Source: Streptomyces sp. NBC_00287 (GTDB lineage: Bacteria; Actinomycetota; Actinomycetes; Streptomycetales; Streptomycetaceae). Taken from it: a DNA stretch of 64,000 nt. Position numbers and translations under genes: made by a program. A model generated the notes under the pieces. That model saw only the letters and a list, made by a program, of their open reading frames with translations. It ran no database searches and was not told the origin of the DNA. Where the stretch lies: positions 4,154,001-4,218,000 of the forward strand of contig NZ_CP108053.1 of the NCBI RefSeq assembly GCF_036173105.1, read 5' to 3'. Below are positions 43,613 through 55,000 of the stretch, one piece after another (the stretch's first letter is position 1; each line of letters opens with the position of its first letter).

Positions 43613-44260
43613 CTAATCGGCTTGGCGCAGGTCCTCCAGGGTCACGGCCGTGCCGGGGAGTTCGGAGCGGGCCGGGGCCCGCAGTCCGTCCAGGAACAGC
43701 TGAAGATGGCGGTGGACGAAGCGATCGACGCTCGTGCAGCCCGCGCCGGCCGGGGGCCGGCTGAGCTGGGCCACGGCGACCATCAGATCGCCGACACCGA
43801 CGTCCGTGCGGAGCTGTCCGGCTGCCCGGGCGCGCTCCATGACCGCCTCGATGACCTGCTCACTGCGCTCGCGCGCGGCCTCCAGATCCGGGTGGTTCTG
43901 GTCGAAGGTGCTGGAGATCATCGGGCACAGGGCGCTGATCCGCTCGTCCGCGGAGGTGTGCACAAAGCGCTCCAGCGCCTCGAAGGCGTCGCCGTGCTCG
44001 GCGAGCGCGGTCTCGGCCGCGGCCACCGTACGGTCCATGACGGAACAGACGACCTCGCGGACGAGTGCGTCGCGGTCCGGGAAGTTGCGGTACACCGTGG
44101 CATTGCCGACGCCCGCCCGGCGGGCGATGTCATCGAGCGGTACGTCAGGACCGTGCTCGACGAACATCTCCCGGGCGGCGGTGACGATCCGCTCCCGGTT
44201 GCGCAGGGCGTCGGCGCGCGGCCGGGTCACCTTGCGCTCTACGGGGATGGCGGTCTGCAC
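43613..44260 (-). CDS. TetR-family regulator of the downstream exporter
   Basis: 215 residues. The helix-turn-helix is VPLDDIARRAGVGNATVYRNF, and the C-terminal ligand domain ends in an extended tail. It lies 83 bp upstream of the MFS gene and is transcribed with it, the usual arrangement of a drug-responsive repressor. The ligand is unknown. Confidence 0.9.
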   Translation of the reverse strand: MQTAIPVERKVTRPRADALRNRERIVTAAREMFVEHGPDVPLDDIARRAGVGNATVYRNFPDRDALVREVVCSVMDRTVAAAETALAEHGDAFEALERFVHTSADERISALCPMISSTFDQNHPDLEAARERSEQVIEAVMERARAAGQLRTDVGVGDLMVAVAQLSRPPAGAGCTSVDRFVHRHLQLFLDGLRAPARSELPGTAVTLEDLRQAD

Positions 44261-44509
44261 GGCGTACTCCTTGAAGAGTGCTGGGTGCGATCCGGGGAAG
44301 CTCTCCCCGTTTCGCGTGGGACACAGGTCTAAACGGGGAGACGATCCCCGGTTATTTCCCCTCCCGGACGAGTTTTCCTGTGACCTGAGTCACAGCTCTT
44401 CCGGGTGCCACGTTCGGGCTCCTCCAGCGCGCGCCCGCGCTCCCCTCGGCCGAGGGTGATCGCAAGGGTGCAGCCGGTCCGGCGGCTGCCGCGGACGAAG
44501 GGCCCCTGC

Positions 44510-45787
44510 ATGCAGCCGTCCAGCCGTCGGATATGCCCCCGCCGCATCGCCGCCCTCGCCTCCGTGACCGCGCTGACCTTCGCGGTCAACACCGCGGCCG
44601 GCTCGGGACAGCTCTCGGCGGGCGGTACGACGGCGAAGGCGGGCCCGATCGCCCCGGCCCGCAGCTCCGTGCTCGGCCCCTGCATGATCAGCGGCGATCC
44701 GTCGGTGCAGATGTCGGAGGGCGTACCGACACCGGGCGGCTACTCCCGCTCGACCGGCACGGTCAGGGCCCTCACCTTGATGATCGACTTCTCCGACGCC
44801 CGCGGCCAGGGCCGCGCCCGGGACCGCTTCCGCGAGTTCTTCCCGCAGACCCAGAACTGGTTCCGCACCAGCTCCTACGGCCGCCTCGACTACCGCGCCG
44901 AGACCCCGATCCCCGGCTGGCTGCGGATGCCGAAGTCGTTCGAGGAGTACGGCATAGAACGCGGCGCCCCCTTCGACCCCGGCTACCGGGATCTGGTCCA
45001 GGACCTGGTGGCCGCGGCCGACCCGAAGGTGGACTTCCGCCGCTACGACTTCCTGAACGTCCTGGTGACGCCGAACGCCGGGCCCTCGGCCCTGGACACG
45101 GTCCTCTCGGTCACCTTCGCCGGAAATACGGAGGCCCCGGTCGCCGACGGCGTCCCCGTCGCCAACGCCTCCTTCGTCTACTCCCGCCAGGACGACGGCT
45201 CCGGCACCTACGACCGCACCGGCTACCGCGTCCTCCCCCACGAGAACGGCCATGTCTTCGGCCTGCCCGACCTCTACACCCAGGAGGGTGGGGGCGCGGT
45301 CGGCCACTGGGACATCATGAGCGAGGACTGGGGCGCCAACAACGACCTGCTCGGCTGGCACAAATGGAAGCTGGGCTGGCTGGACATGGCCCAGATCAGC
45401 TGCGCGACGGCCCCCGGAACGACGGAGTACCGGCTGACCCCGCTGGCCCGCACCGGCGGCCCGAAACTGGTCTTCGTCCCGCTGGACGGCCGCACCGGAT
45501 ACGCCGTGGAACTGCGCACCCGCGAGGGCAACGACGAAACGGTGTGCCGGCCGGGGGTGCTGATCTACAAGGTCGACGCGGACGTGGACACCGGGCAGGG
45601 GCCGGTACGGGTGTACGACAGCGCGCGGGACAGCGGGGGCTGCACCCGGAGCCCGAACGTCCACGCGGAACTGTCGGACGCGCCGTTCATGCCCGGCGAG
45701 GACTTCAAGGATCCCCGGCGGGGAATCCGGATCGCGGTGGCGGCGGAGCTGTCCGGTGATCACGTGGTGCGGGTGACGCGGGGCTGA
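44510..45787 (+). CDS. Secreted M6-family metalloprotease
   Basis: 425 residues. A signal peptide (about residues 1-30) is followed by the M6 (immune inhibitor A-like) protease domain. The zinc motif HENGHVFGLPD with the following EDWGANN segment, SSYGRLDYRAE and a C-terminal beta part are visible. ATG 44510 begins the signal peptide. It is exported and would degrade proteins outside the cell. It is the last gene of the conserved core before the tandem-repeat region. Confidence 0.88.
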   Translation: MQPSSRRICPRRIAALASVTALTFAVNTAAGSGQLSAGGTTAKAGPIAPARSSVLGPCMISGDPSVQMSEGVPTPGGYSRSTGTVRALTLMIDFSDARGQGRARDRFREFFPQTQNWFRTSSYGRLDYRAETPIPGWLRMPKSFEEYGIERGAPFDPGYRDLVQDLVAAADPKVDFRRYDFLNVLVTPNAGPSALDTVLSVTFAGNTEAPVADGVPVANASFVYSRQDDGSGTYDRTGYRVLPHENGHVFGLPDLYTQEGGGAVGHWDIMSEDWGANNDLLGWHKWKLGWLDMAQISCATAPGTTEYRLTPLARTGGPKLVFVPLDGRTGYAVELRTREGNDETVCRPGVLIYKVDADVDTGQGPVRVYDSARDSGGCTRSPNVHAELSDAPFMPGEDFKDPRRGIRIAVAAELSGDHVVRVTRG

Positions 45788-45831
45788 GGGCTCGCGGGGG
45801 GTTTGGGGCGGGACCTGCCGAGACCCTCGGG

Positions 45832-46111
45832 TGACGCGGGGCCGGGGACTCGCGCACGGGACTACCGCGGGACCTGCCCGGACTCGCAGATGACGCGGGG
45901 CCGAGGACACGCGCACGGGACTACCGCTCGACCTGCCCGGACTCGCAGATGACGCGGGGCCGAGGACACGCGCACGGGACTACCGCTCGACCTGCCCGGA
46001 CTCGCAGATGACGCGGGGCCGAGGACACGCGCACGGGACTACCGCGGGACCTGCCCGGACTCGCAGATGACTCGGGGCCGGGGACTCGCGCACGGGATTA
46101 CGGTTGGGCTG
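45832..46111. repeat. 59-bp tandem repeat, about 4.7 copies
   Basis: Units begin at 45832, 45891, 45950, 46009 and 46068 (partial), exact period 59. The core TGACGCGGGGCCGAGGACAC...GACCTGCCCGGACTCGCAGA is nearly identical in the middle copies and diverges at both ends. The region between the M6 protease and the IclR gene (45788-46136) holds nothing else. Confidence 0.92.
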
Positions 46112-46136
46112 CCGAGACCGCCGTACCGGAGAGCCG

Positions 46137-47693
46137 ATGCCCGCACAGATCACGACCGCCGTCCCTCCTGCCGAGGCGGTCGCGCCCTTGATCCGGGGGG
46201 TCGCCGTACTGCGGGAGCTGACGGAGGCGGGCGGGACGATGAGCCCGAGCGGTCTGGAGCGCGCCACGGGCCTCGCCCGCTCGACGGTCGACCGCATCAC
46301 CTCCACCCTCGCCCGCATGGGGTACGTCCGTCTCGACGGCCGGGACGCGGTCCTGACCCCCCGTCTGATGGAACTGGGCAACGCCTATCTGGCGGCCCTG
46401 GGGCTGCCCTCGCTGTTGCGCGGGCACGCGGACGCGCTGGCCGACGAACTGGACGAGTCGGTCTCCCTGGCGGTGCCCGACGGCGACGGCATCCGCTTCA
46501 TCCACCAGGCCACCCGCCGCCGGGCGATGTCCCTCAGCTTCCGCATCGGCGACCTGCTCCCGGCCGAACGCACCGCGCCGGGACCGCTGTTCGCCCTGGA
46601 GTGGACGCAGGAGGAGTGGCGTTCGTGGCGCGACCGCAGGGCGCGGGATCCGCAGGACGGGGCCTTCTCGGCCGTACCGCCGAGGGAACGGCCGGACGGG
46701 GACGAGGAGTTCACGGAGCGGGTGGCGCGGGCGCGGGAGGACGGCTGGGCGCTGGACGACCAGTTGATCGAGCCGGGGCTGGTGGCGCTGTCGGTGCCCG
46801 TACGGGAGCCCGGCACGCACCGGATCGCCTGTGTGGCCAGCGTGGTGAGCCACACGAGCCGCCACACGGCGACGGACTTGCGTGAGGCGCTGCTGCCGAG
46901 GCTGCGGCGGGCGGTGGCGACGATGGAGCGGGAGCTGAGAAGGGCACCCGCCGTGGAACCGGCCGCGCCGCCCTCCGCCCTGGCGGCCTGGACGGGCGGG
47001 TCGAAGCAGGAACTGGGCCGGGACTTCGTGGAGTCGCTGGCCCGGGGTCTTACGGTGCTGACGGCGTTCGGCGAGGGCAGGGCCCGCCTGACGCTGACGG
47101 AGGTGGCCCAGGCGACGGGACTGGCACGGGCGACGGCACGGCGAGCGCTGATCACGTACGAGTACCTGGGCCTGGTGACCCGCCCGGACGAGCGCACGTA
47201 CGCCTTGACGTCCCGGGTCCTGTCCCTGGGCTTCCCCCCGCTGTCCCGGACGACACTCCCCCGCCTGGCGACTCCCCACCTGGCGGACCTGACCGCCCGG
47301 ATCCAGGAGTCGACGTCGCTGGCCGTACTGACCCCGGACGGTTCGGAGATCCACCGCACGGCCGGGATCGCCGCGCACCGCGTCATGAGCGTGCACGTCC
47401 AGGCGGGCACCCGCCTGCCCGCGCGGGAGACGGCGCAGGGCCGCGTCCTGCTGGAGGACTTGGGGCACGTCCTCGTCGACGACGAACAGGAACGCGGGCT
47501 GCGCGCCCTCGCGGTCCCCGTCCACGACCGTGCGGGCCGGGCGGTTGCCGCGGCGGGCGTGGCGATGCACGCGGCCCGCCACACCCCGGAGGACTGCGAG
47601 CAGCGCATCCTCCCGGCCCTGCGGGCCACGGCGGACGCCATCGCGACGGACCTCCGCGCGGCGTCCCGCTTCACCCACGTGCCCCTGTCCTGA
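46137..47693 (+). CDS. Tandem-duplicated IclR-family regulator
   Basis: 518 residues, twice the normal IclR length. Each half has its own DNA-binding part (first: GLERATGLARSTVDRITSTLARMGYV; second: LTEVAQATGLARATARRALITYEYLGLV) and a ligand domain. The two helix-turn-helix units lie about 270 residues apart. Fusions of this kind occur in Streptomyces and presumably act as one intramolecular dimer. It stands directly upstream of the NRPS operon, so control of that operon is possible. Beta-ketoadipate-type regulators are the closest named group. Confidence 0.85.
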   Translation: MPAQITTAVPPAEAVAPLIRGVAVLRELTEAGGTMSPSGLERATGLARSTVDRITSTLARMGYVRLDGRDAVLTPRLMELGNAYLAALGLPSLLRGHADALADELDESVSLAVPDGDGIRFIHQATRRRAMSLSFRIGDLLPAERTAPGPLFALEWTQEEWRSWRDRRARDPQDGAFSAVPPRERPDGDEEFTERVARAREDGWALDDQLIEPGLVALSVPVREPGTHRIACVASVVSHTSRHTATDLREALLPRLRRAVATMERELRRAPAVEPAAPPSALAAWTGGSKQELGRDFVESLARGLTVLTAFGEGRARLTLTEVAQATGLARATARRALITYEYLGLVTRPDERTYALTSRVLSLGFPPLSRTTLPRLATPHLADLTARIQESTSLAVLTPDGSEIHRTAGIAAHRVMSVHVQAGTRLPARETAQGRVLLEDLGHVLVDDEQERGLRALAVPVHDRAGRAVAAAGVAMHAARHTPEDCEQRILPALRATADAIATDLRAASRFTHVPLS

Positions 47694-47714
47694 CCCACGG
47701 TGTCAGGGACGGAC

Positions 47715-47732
47715 CGTATAGATCGCGTATAG
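47715..47732 (+). promoter_or_regulatory. Direct repeat CGTATAG-N4-CGTATAG upstream of the NRPS operon
   Basis: CGTATAG ATCG CGTATAG, 11-bp period, preceded by C, ending 22 bp before the MFS start. The spacing, the extra C and the orientation toward the gene equal those of the element at 8607-8624. Since no ribosome site precedes the MFS ATG, the leader must be short. An activator site or twin -10-like elements are both possible. Confidence 0.6.
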
Positions 47733-47754
47733 GCGCCGATCTCACCGTCGCCCC

Positions 47755-49035
47755 ATGACCGCGATCGAAACGACCGGTCCGACGCCTCTGCGGCGGAACC
47801 GGGACTTCCTGCTGCTGTGGTCCGGTGCCGCCGTGTCCTTTCTGGGCACCAGGGTCGCGGGGGTCTCGTATCCGCTGATCGTGCTCTGGCACACCGATTC
47901 GCCGCTGGTGATGTCGGCGGTGTCGTTCGCGGCGCTGCTGCCGCTGCTGCTGGTGCAGTTGCCCGCCGGTGTCCTCGTCGACCGCTGGGACCGGCGACGG
48001 CTGATGATGGTCTGCGAGGGCGCACGGGCCGTGGCGCTCGGCAGCGTCGTCGTCACCCTCGCCGCCGGGCACTTCTCCGCGGTCCAGCTGGCCACCGTAG
48101 CGTTCCTGGAGACCAGCCTCGCCATCCTGTACCGGCTCGCCGAGCGCGGAGCCGTACGCAATGTCGTCGACGCGGGCCAACTGGCGGCGGCCCTCTCGCA
48201 GAACGAGGCGCGCGGGCGCGCGGCCGTGCTGCTCGGCCAGCCCGGCGGCGTCCTGCTGCAGAGCGCGGCGCGCTGGGCGCCCTTTCTCTTCTCGGCGCTG
48301 GCCGGGCTCGCCTCGCTCGGCAGCCTGCTGCTGATCCGCAAGGAGTTCCAGCAGCGCCGCAAGGGGCCGCAGAAGTCGCTGCGCACCGAACTCGTGGAGG
48401 GACTGCGCTGGTTGGCGCGGCAGCGGTTCCTGCGCACGGCGCTCGCCTTCGTCGCCGGCAGCAATCTGCTCCTGCAGATCCTGCCGCTCGCGCTCTTCGT
48501 GCTCGTCAAGGAGGAGGGGCGAGCGCAGAGTGCGGTCGCCGTCATCGTGGCCGCGGGCGGAATCGGCGGCATCGTCGGGGCGCTGAGCGGCAATTGGTGG
48601 CAGCGCAGGATCAGCCTCCGTACGGTCCTGGTCGGCGGGCTGTTCGGCTGGGCGGCCCTGATCACCGCCATGGCCCTCGCCCGGGAGCCGGTCGTACTCG
48701 GCGTGCTGTTCGCCGGGACGGGATACATCACCGGCGTCTTCAATGTCGCCGCCGCCGTCTACCAGGTCCGCACCACCCCGGACGCCCTCCAGGGCCGGGT
48801 CGCGGGCACCTCGCATCTCATCGCCACCGGAGCCAATGTGCTCGGCGTCCTGCTCGGGGGTCTTGCCCTCTCCTCCTTCGGCACGGGCCTCGTCTTCCTG
48901 CTGATCGGCGGCGCCGTGGCGGCACTGGCCACGGCGGCGACGACCACCCCGGCGCTGCGGGACGAACACGCCGCCACGACCGAGAAGTCCACCGAGACAA
49001 GGGAGACCGATCATGGGCACGAGCGCACACGGTGA
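47755..49035 (+). CDS. MFS exporter of the NRPS operon
   Basis: 426 residues, about twelve membrane segments, of the EntS-like group (RNRDFLLLWSGAAVSFLGTRV, GVLVDRWDRRRLMMV). Its 3' end overlaps the NRPS start by 23 bp, so the two are one transcript and it probably exports the peptide or a precursor. ATG 47755 has no clear ribosome site, which suggests a leaderless or very short leader message. Confidence 0.88.
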   Translation: MTAIETTGPTPLRRNRDFLLLWSGAAVSFLGTRVAGVSYPLIVLWHTDSPLVMSAVSFAALLPLLLVQLPAGVLVDRWDRRRLMMVCEGARAVALGSVVVTLAAGHFSAVQLATVAFLETSLAILYRLAERGAVRNVVDAGQLAAALSQNEARGRAAVLLGQPGGVLLQSAARWAPFLFSALAGLASLGSLLLIRKEFQQRRKGPQKSLRTELVEGLRWLARQRFLRTALAFVAGSNLLLQILPLALFVLVKEEGRAQSAVAVIVAAGGIGGIVGALSGNWWQRRISLRTVLVGGLFGWAALITAMALAREPVVLGVLFAGTGYITGVFNVAAAVYQVRTTPDALQGRVAGTSHLIATGANVLGVLLGGLALSSFGTGLVFLLIGGAVAALATAATTTPALRDEHAATTEKSTETRETDHGHERTR

Positions 49036-52000
49036 CCGGGACGCCCTCCGCGCCGAACTGCTCAGGCGCAGGCTCGCGGGAAAGGGCCGCGGCCACCGGC
49101 GCAGGGACCCGGTGCGCGCCGACCGCAACGGTCCGCTGCGGCTGTCCCACGGCCAGCAGCAGATGTGGTTCCTGAACCGTCTTGAACCCGGCAGCCCCGA
49201 GTATCTGGTCCCGCTGGCCCTGCGGCTGCGGGGCCCTCTCGACGTCCCGGCCCTGGCGCGGGCCTGGGACCGCTTCCTCGCGCGGCACGAGATCCTGCGC
49301 ACCCGGTACACCTGGCAGGACTCGGAGCCCCTCCAGGTCATCGACCCCGTGCGCCCGGTGGAGCTTCCTGTCGAGGACATCTCCCAACTCCCGGATGCCG
49401 AAAGGGAGTCGGCGGTTCTGGAGCGCATCGCTCGGGCCTCCAAGCGACCCCTGGACCTGGAGCGGGAGTGGCCGGTGCGCGGACAGCTGCTGCGCTGCTC
49501 GGCCGACGAGCACATCCTGATCGTGGTCGTGCACCACATCGCCTGCGACGCCTGGTCGACGCACCTGTTCGCCGAGGACATCAGCGCGCTGTACGAGGCC
49601 GGTCCCGGAGAGGGCCCGGAGCCGCTCGGCTTCCAATACGCGGACTACGCGGCCTGGGAGCGCGAGCAGCTCACGGGCGAGACCGGACAGCGCAGTCTCG
49701 CCTACTGGCGACGGCAGCTGGCCGGCCTGACCCCGCTCGCCCTCCCGACGGACCGGCCACGCCCCGCCGTGCGCGATCCCCGGGGCGACTCGGTCGTCCG
49801 CGCGCTGCCGGCCGAACTCGCCGACGCCGTACGGGATCTGGCCAAGCGCCATGACACGACACCGTTCACCGTGCTGCTCACCGCCTTCCAGGTCCTGCTG
49901 GCCCGGTACACCGGCGAGGACGACATCGCCGTCGGCACCCTGCTCTCGACCCGGAACCGCCCGGAGTGGCAGCGCCTGTTCGGCTACGGCATCACCAGCC
50001 TCGTCCTGCGCGGCCGCCTCGACGGTGATCCGGCCTTCGACGAGCTGCTGTCCGCCACCCGCGGCACGGTGCTCGACGCCTTCGAGCACCAGGAGGTGTC
50101 GTTCCGCCACCTGGTCACGGAACTCGAACCGGAACGCGACCGGTCGCGCACCCCGCTCTTCCAGGTGCTGTTCACCCTGCGCGAGGAGACGGTCGACGAC
50201 TACCGGCTGCCGGGCGTCTTCATGACCCGTATCCCGCCCGCCGACCCCCCGGCCCGGTTCGACCTCTCCCTGGTGATGAACGAGGGCCGGGACGGAGCGC
50301 TGTCCGCACAACTGGAGTTCGCGACAGCCCTGTTCGACCGTACGACGGCCGAACGGATGCTGAGCCATTTCGTCCGTCTCCTCACCGCCGCCACCGCCCG
50401 GCCGGAGACCCCGATCTCCCGTCTGGAGATCCTCACCGAGCAGGAGCGCACGGCGCTGCTGGAGGCCGCGGGACCACGCGGCGGGCGTCCCGTCACCCGG
50501 CGGGTCCATGAGCTGTTCGAGGAGCAGGTGAGACGTACGCCGGATGCCGCGGCGGTCTCGTACGGCGGGCAAACGCTGTCGTACGGGGAGCTCAACGCCC
50601 GTGCCAACCGCATCGCCCATCTGCTGCGCGCGAAGGGTGTGGGCCCGGAGGACCTGGTCGGGCTTTGTCTGGAGCGGGGCATCGAGCTGATGCCCGCGCT
50701 GCTGGGTGTGCTCAAGTCCGGCGCCGCCTATGTCCCACTGGATCCGGCGAACCCGCCCGAGCGGCTGGCCTACATCGCGGCGGATACGGCGGCCCCGGTG
50801 GTGCTGAGCACTTCGGCGCAGTCTCTGGAGGGCCTGTACGACGGTGAACTCGTCCTTCTGGACCGGGACGCGGAGCTGATCGCCGCCCAGCCCGACACCG
50901 ATCCGGCCGTGGAGGGCAGCCCGCAGAACCTGATCTACACGATCTACACGTCCGGCTCGACCGGGAAGCCCAAGGGCGTCGCGCTCACCCACGCCAACGT
51001 GGTGCGGCTGCTGGAGGAAGCGCGGCAGCATCTCGCGTACGGCGAGAGCGATGTGTGGTCGCTGTTCCACTCGTACGCCTTCGATGTGTCGGTCTTCGAG
51101 ATGTGGGGTGCGCTGCTGCACGGCGGTCGGCTGGTCGTGGTGCCGGCCGAGGTCACGCGCTCGCCGGAGGAGTTCCTGGACCTGCTGGTGGCTCAGGAGG
51201 TGACCGTCCTCAGCCAGACGCCGTCCGCGTTCCGCGGTCTGGCGGTGGCTGCGGGAGAGCGTGAACTCGCCGTACGGGCCGTGGTGTTCGCGGGCGAGCG
51301 ACTCGACGTCCACGAGCTGAGGCCGTGGACCGAACGGCGGGGCCTGGACCGGGTCGCCCTGGTGAACATGTACGGGATCACCGAGACCACCGTCCACACC
51401 ACCTACCACCGGCTGACCGAGCGGGACCTGGAGGCCGGAGCGGGCAGTGTCATCGGCCGCCCGCTGGATGACCTCTCCGTCCATCTGCTGGACCGCGAGG
51501 GCTGGTTGGTGCCGGTCGGGGTGCCGGGCGAGATCCATGTCGGCGGCCCGGGTGTGGCCCGCGGCTATCTGAACCGCCCCGAGCTGACCGCCGAGCGTTT
51601 TGTGCCGGACCCGTTCGGCCCCGCGGGCTCCCGGCTGTACCGGAGCGGTGACCTGGCCCAGCGGCTCCCGGACGGGCGGCTCGAGTTCCTCGGCCGGATC
51701 GACGACCAGGTGAAGATCCGTGGCTTCCGCGTCGAGCTCGGCGAGATCGAGAGCGCGCTGGCCACCCATCCGGCGCTGCGCGACGCCGTCGTCCTCGTCC
51801 GCGACGAACAGCTGGTGGCGTACGTCCTGCCGATGGAGCACGCGCCGAGTCCGGCCGAGCTGCGGGCCCACCTGGCGACCTCGCTGCCCGAGTACATGGT
51901 CCCCGCGGCCTTCGTCGCCCTCGACCGGCTCCCGCTGACCACCAACGGCAAGCTCGACAAGCGCGCCCTGCCCGCACCCGGCCGGGACGCGCTGGCCGGG

Positions 52001-55000
52001 GAGCGGGCGTACGCCGCTCCGCGCACCGTCGTCGAGGAGCGTGTCGCCGAGGTCTGGCAGGAGGTGCTCGGCCTGGACCGGGTCAGCGTCGAGGACAGCT
52101 TCTTCGACCTCGGCGGCGACTCCATCCGGGCGGTGGCACTCGTCGGCGCCCTGCGCGCGGCCGGATTCGACGTCGCCGTACGGGACGTCTTCGATCACCG
52201 CACGGTGACCGGTCTTGCCGGGATCGTGGCGGGGCGGGGGCAGGCCGTCGTACGGGAGGCGGTGCGGCCGTTCGAGCTGCTGGCCGACGAGGACCGGGAG
52301 CGGCTGCCGGCCGGGCTCGCCGACGCGTATCCGATGGCGCAGACGCAGATCGGCATGGTCGTCGACATGCTCGCGCACGACCGGCACAGCAACTACCAGA
52401 ACGTCGCCTCCACCAGGATGCGCGACAAGGTCCCCTTCGACCTCGACGCCCTGCGCACGGCCGCCGCCGTGGTCGTCGAACGGCATGACGTCCTGCGCAC
52501 CTCCTTCGATCTCAAGACGTGTTCGTTACCTGTGCAGTTGGTGCATCCGACGGCCGAGATCCCGACCGTGGTACGTGATCTGCGCGGCCTCGGCGCGGAC
52601 GAGGTGGAGCGCAGCCTCGATGCCTTCCACGCCGAGGAGAAGGCCCGCCTCTTCGACCTCGCGAAACCCCCGCTGTTCCGGCTGACCGCACACCTGGTGG
52701 ACGGCGGCTGGTGGCTGTCGGTGACCGAGTTCCACGGCATCGTGGAGGGGTGGAGCTACCACTCCCTGGTCCAGGAACTGCTCGCCCGTTACCAGGAGTT
52801 GTGCGAGGGCCGGGCACTGTCGCCCTACACGCCGCCCACTGTCAGGTTCGCCGACTCCATCGCCGGGGAGCTGCGCGCCCTGGCCTCCCAGGAGGACCGC
52901 GCCCACTGGGCACGGACGATCCACGGCACGCCGAAGTTCTCCCTGCCGGAGAGCTGGGGCGATCCGGAGCGGCCCGTCGAGCACTTCTGGGTGTCCGTGC
53001 CCTTCGACGATCTGGAGGAGGGGCTGCGCGCCCTGGCCGCCGAGGCCGGTGCCTCGCTCAAGAGCGTGCTGGTCGCGGCGCACGGCAAGGTGCTGAGCCT
53101 GCTCACCGGTGAACCCGAGTTCACCAGCGGCGTCGTGGTGCACACCCGGCCGGAGGCAGTGGACGCCGACCGCATCTACGGCATGCACCTCAACACCGTT
53201 CCGTTCGCCTTTGGCGGTACGTCCGGCACCTGGCGCGAACTCGTGGCGCGGGCCTACGCCCAGGAGGCCGGACTCTGGCCGCACCGGCGGTTCCCCATGC
53301 CGGAGATGCAGCGCATGGCGGGCGGCCGGCGCCTGGTGGACGTCCTGCTCAACCATGTGGACTTCGACCGCCTGGAGAGCGACGCGGTCGACCTGGACAC
53401 CGTGCTGGCCCCCGGGACGACGGAGTTCGACCTCGCCGTCACCACCATTTCCCGGCGCATCGGGCTGAAGACCAACACCCGTGCCCTGAGCCGACCGAAC
53501 GCGGCCCGGGTGGCCGCGCTGTACCGGTCGGTGCTGGAGGCGATGGCGGCGGATCCGGAAGGGTCGGCGCAGGAGTCCCATCTGCCGGAGCGGGAGCGTC
53601 GGCGTCAGCTGGTGGAGTGGAACGACACGGGGTCCGAGGCGCCGGCGGCGTCAGTGCTGGAGCTGTTCGAGCAGCAGGCGGCGAGGACTCCGCAGGCGGT
53701 GGCGGTACGCGGCGAGGACGGCACGATGTCGTACGCGGAACTGGATGCCGAGGCCAACCGGATCGCGCACTGCTTGCGTGGCCGCGGAGTGGGCGCGGAA
53801 TCCCGGGTCGCGGTCATGCTGGACCGGGGTCCGGCGCTGGTCGCCTCGCTGCTCGGGGTGTGGAAGGCGGGGGCGGCGTATGTGCCGGTGGACCCGTCGT
53901 ATCCGGCCGAGCGAGTGGCCGCGATCGTCGAGGCGGCGGGCGCGAAGGTGCTCGTGGACGAACCCCTGTCCGTGACGGACTTCCCCGCCTCGCCGCCGCC
54001 CCGCGTCGACGCTCTCGACCAGCTCGCCTATGTGATCTTCACGTCCGGTTCGACCGGCATGCCGAAGGGGGTGGAGGTCACCCACCGAGGCCTGGCCAAC
54101 CATGTCGCCTGGGCAGCCCAGGAGTTGGCATCCCAGGGAACCGGCGGCGCCCCCCTGTTCTCGTCGGTGGCCTTCGACCTCGTCGTCCCCAACCTGTGGG
54201 CGCCGCTGGTGACGGGACAGACGGTGCACACGGTTTCCGCCCGGGTCGACATGGCCGATCTCGGCAGCCACCTGTCCGCCGGGGCGCCGTACAGCTTCAT
54301 CAAGCTCACCCCCGGTCATCTGGAGGTGCTCACCCACCAGCTCACGCCCTCCGAAGCCGCCGCCCTCGCCACGGTCCTCGTCGTCGCGGGCGAGGCGTTC
54401 ACGCGGGCGACGCTCAAGCGCTGGCGTGCTCTCGCCCCGAAGACGCGGCTGGTCAATGAGTACGGACCGACCGAGGCGACCGTCGGCACCTGCGTGTACG
54501 AGGTACCGGCCGAGCCCGAGGAGGAGATCCTGCCGATCGGCAGACCGCTGCCCAATATGACGATGTACGTCCTGGACGCTCAGCTGCAGCCGGTCCCCGT
54601 GGGCGTGGCGGGCGAGCTGTACGTCGGCGGCACGGGCGTGGCCCGCGGCTATGCGAACCGCCCCGACCTCACGGCCGAGCGGTTCCTGCCCGACCCGTAC
54701 GCCGTCGCACCGGGCGCTCGTCTCTACCGCACCGGTGACCTGGTGCGGCAGCGCGAGGACGGGAACGTGGAGTTCCTGGGCCGCCTCGACGACCAGGTCA
54801 AGATCCGTGGGTTCCGGGTCGAGCCCGGCGAGATCCGGGCCGCCCTGGCCCAACACCCCGCCGTCCACGAGGCGTTCGTGACGACCGTCGACGGCGAGCT
54901 CGCCGCGTACTGCACCCCTCGGACGGTCAAGGCCGACGCCCTGCGCGAGCACCTGGCGGCCAGGCTGCCCGACTACATGATCCCCGCCACCTTCACCGCC

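Noticed and set aside
47715-47732. Calling the CGTATAG repeat a proven SARP site
   Set aside because: The heptad and 11-bp period fit, but no -10 element lies eight bases downstream and no SARP gene is in the window, so it stays a shared element of unknown binder.
48818-52486. Very long minus-strand open frame opposite the NRPS (and similar ones opposite other genes)
   Set aside because: High-GC codon bias opens antisense frames; the translation is Arg/Gly/His-rich with no fold, while the plus strand encodes clear NRPS domains.
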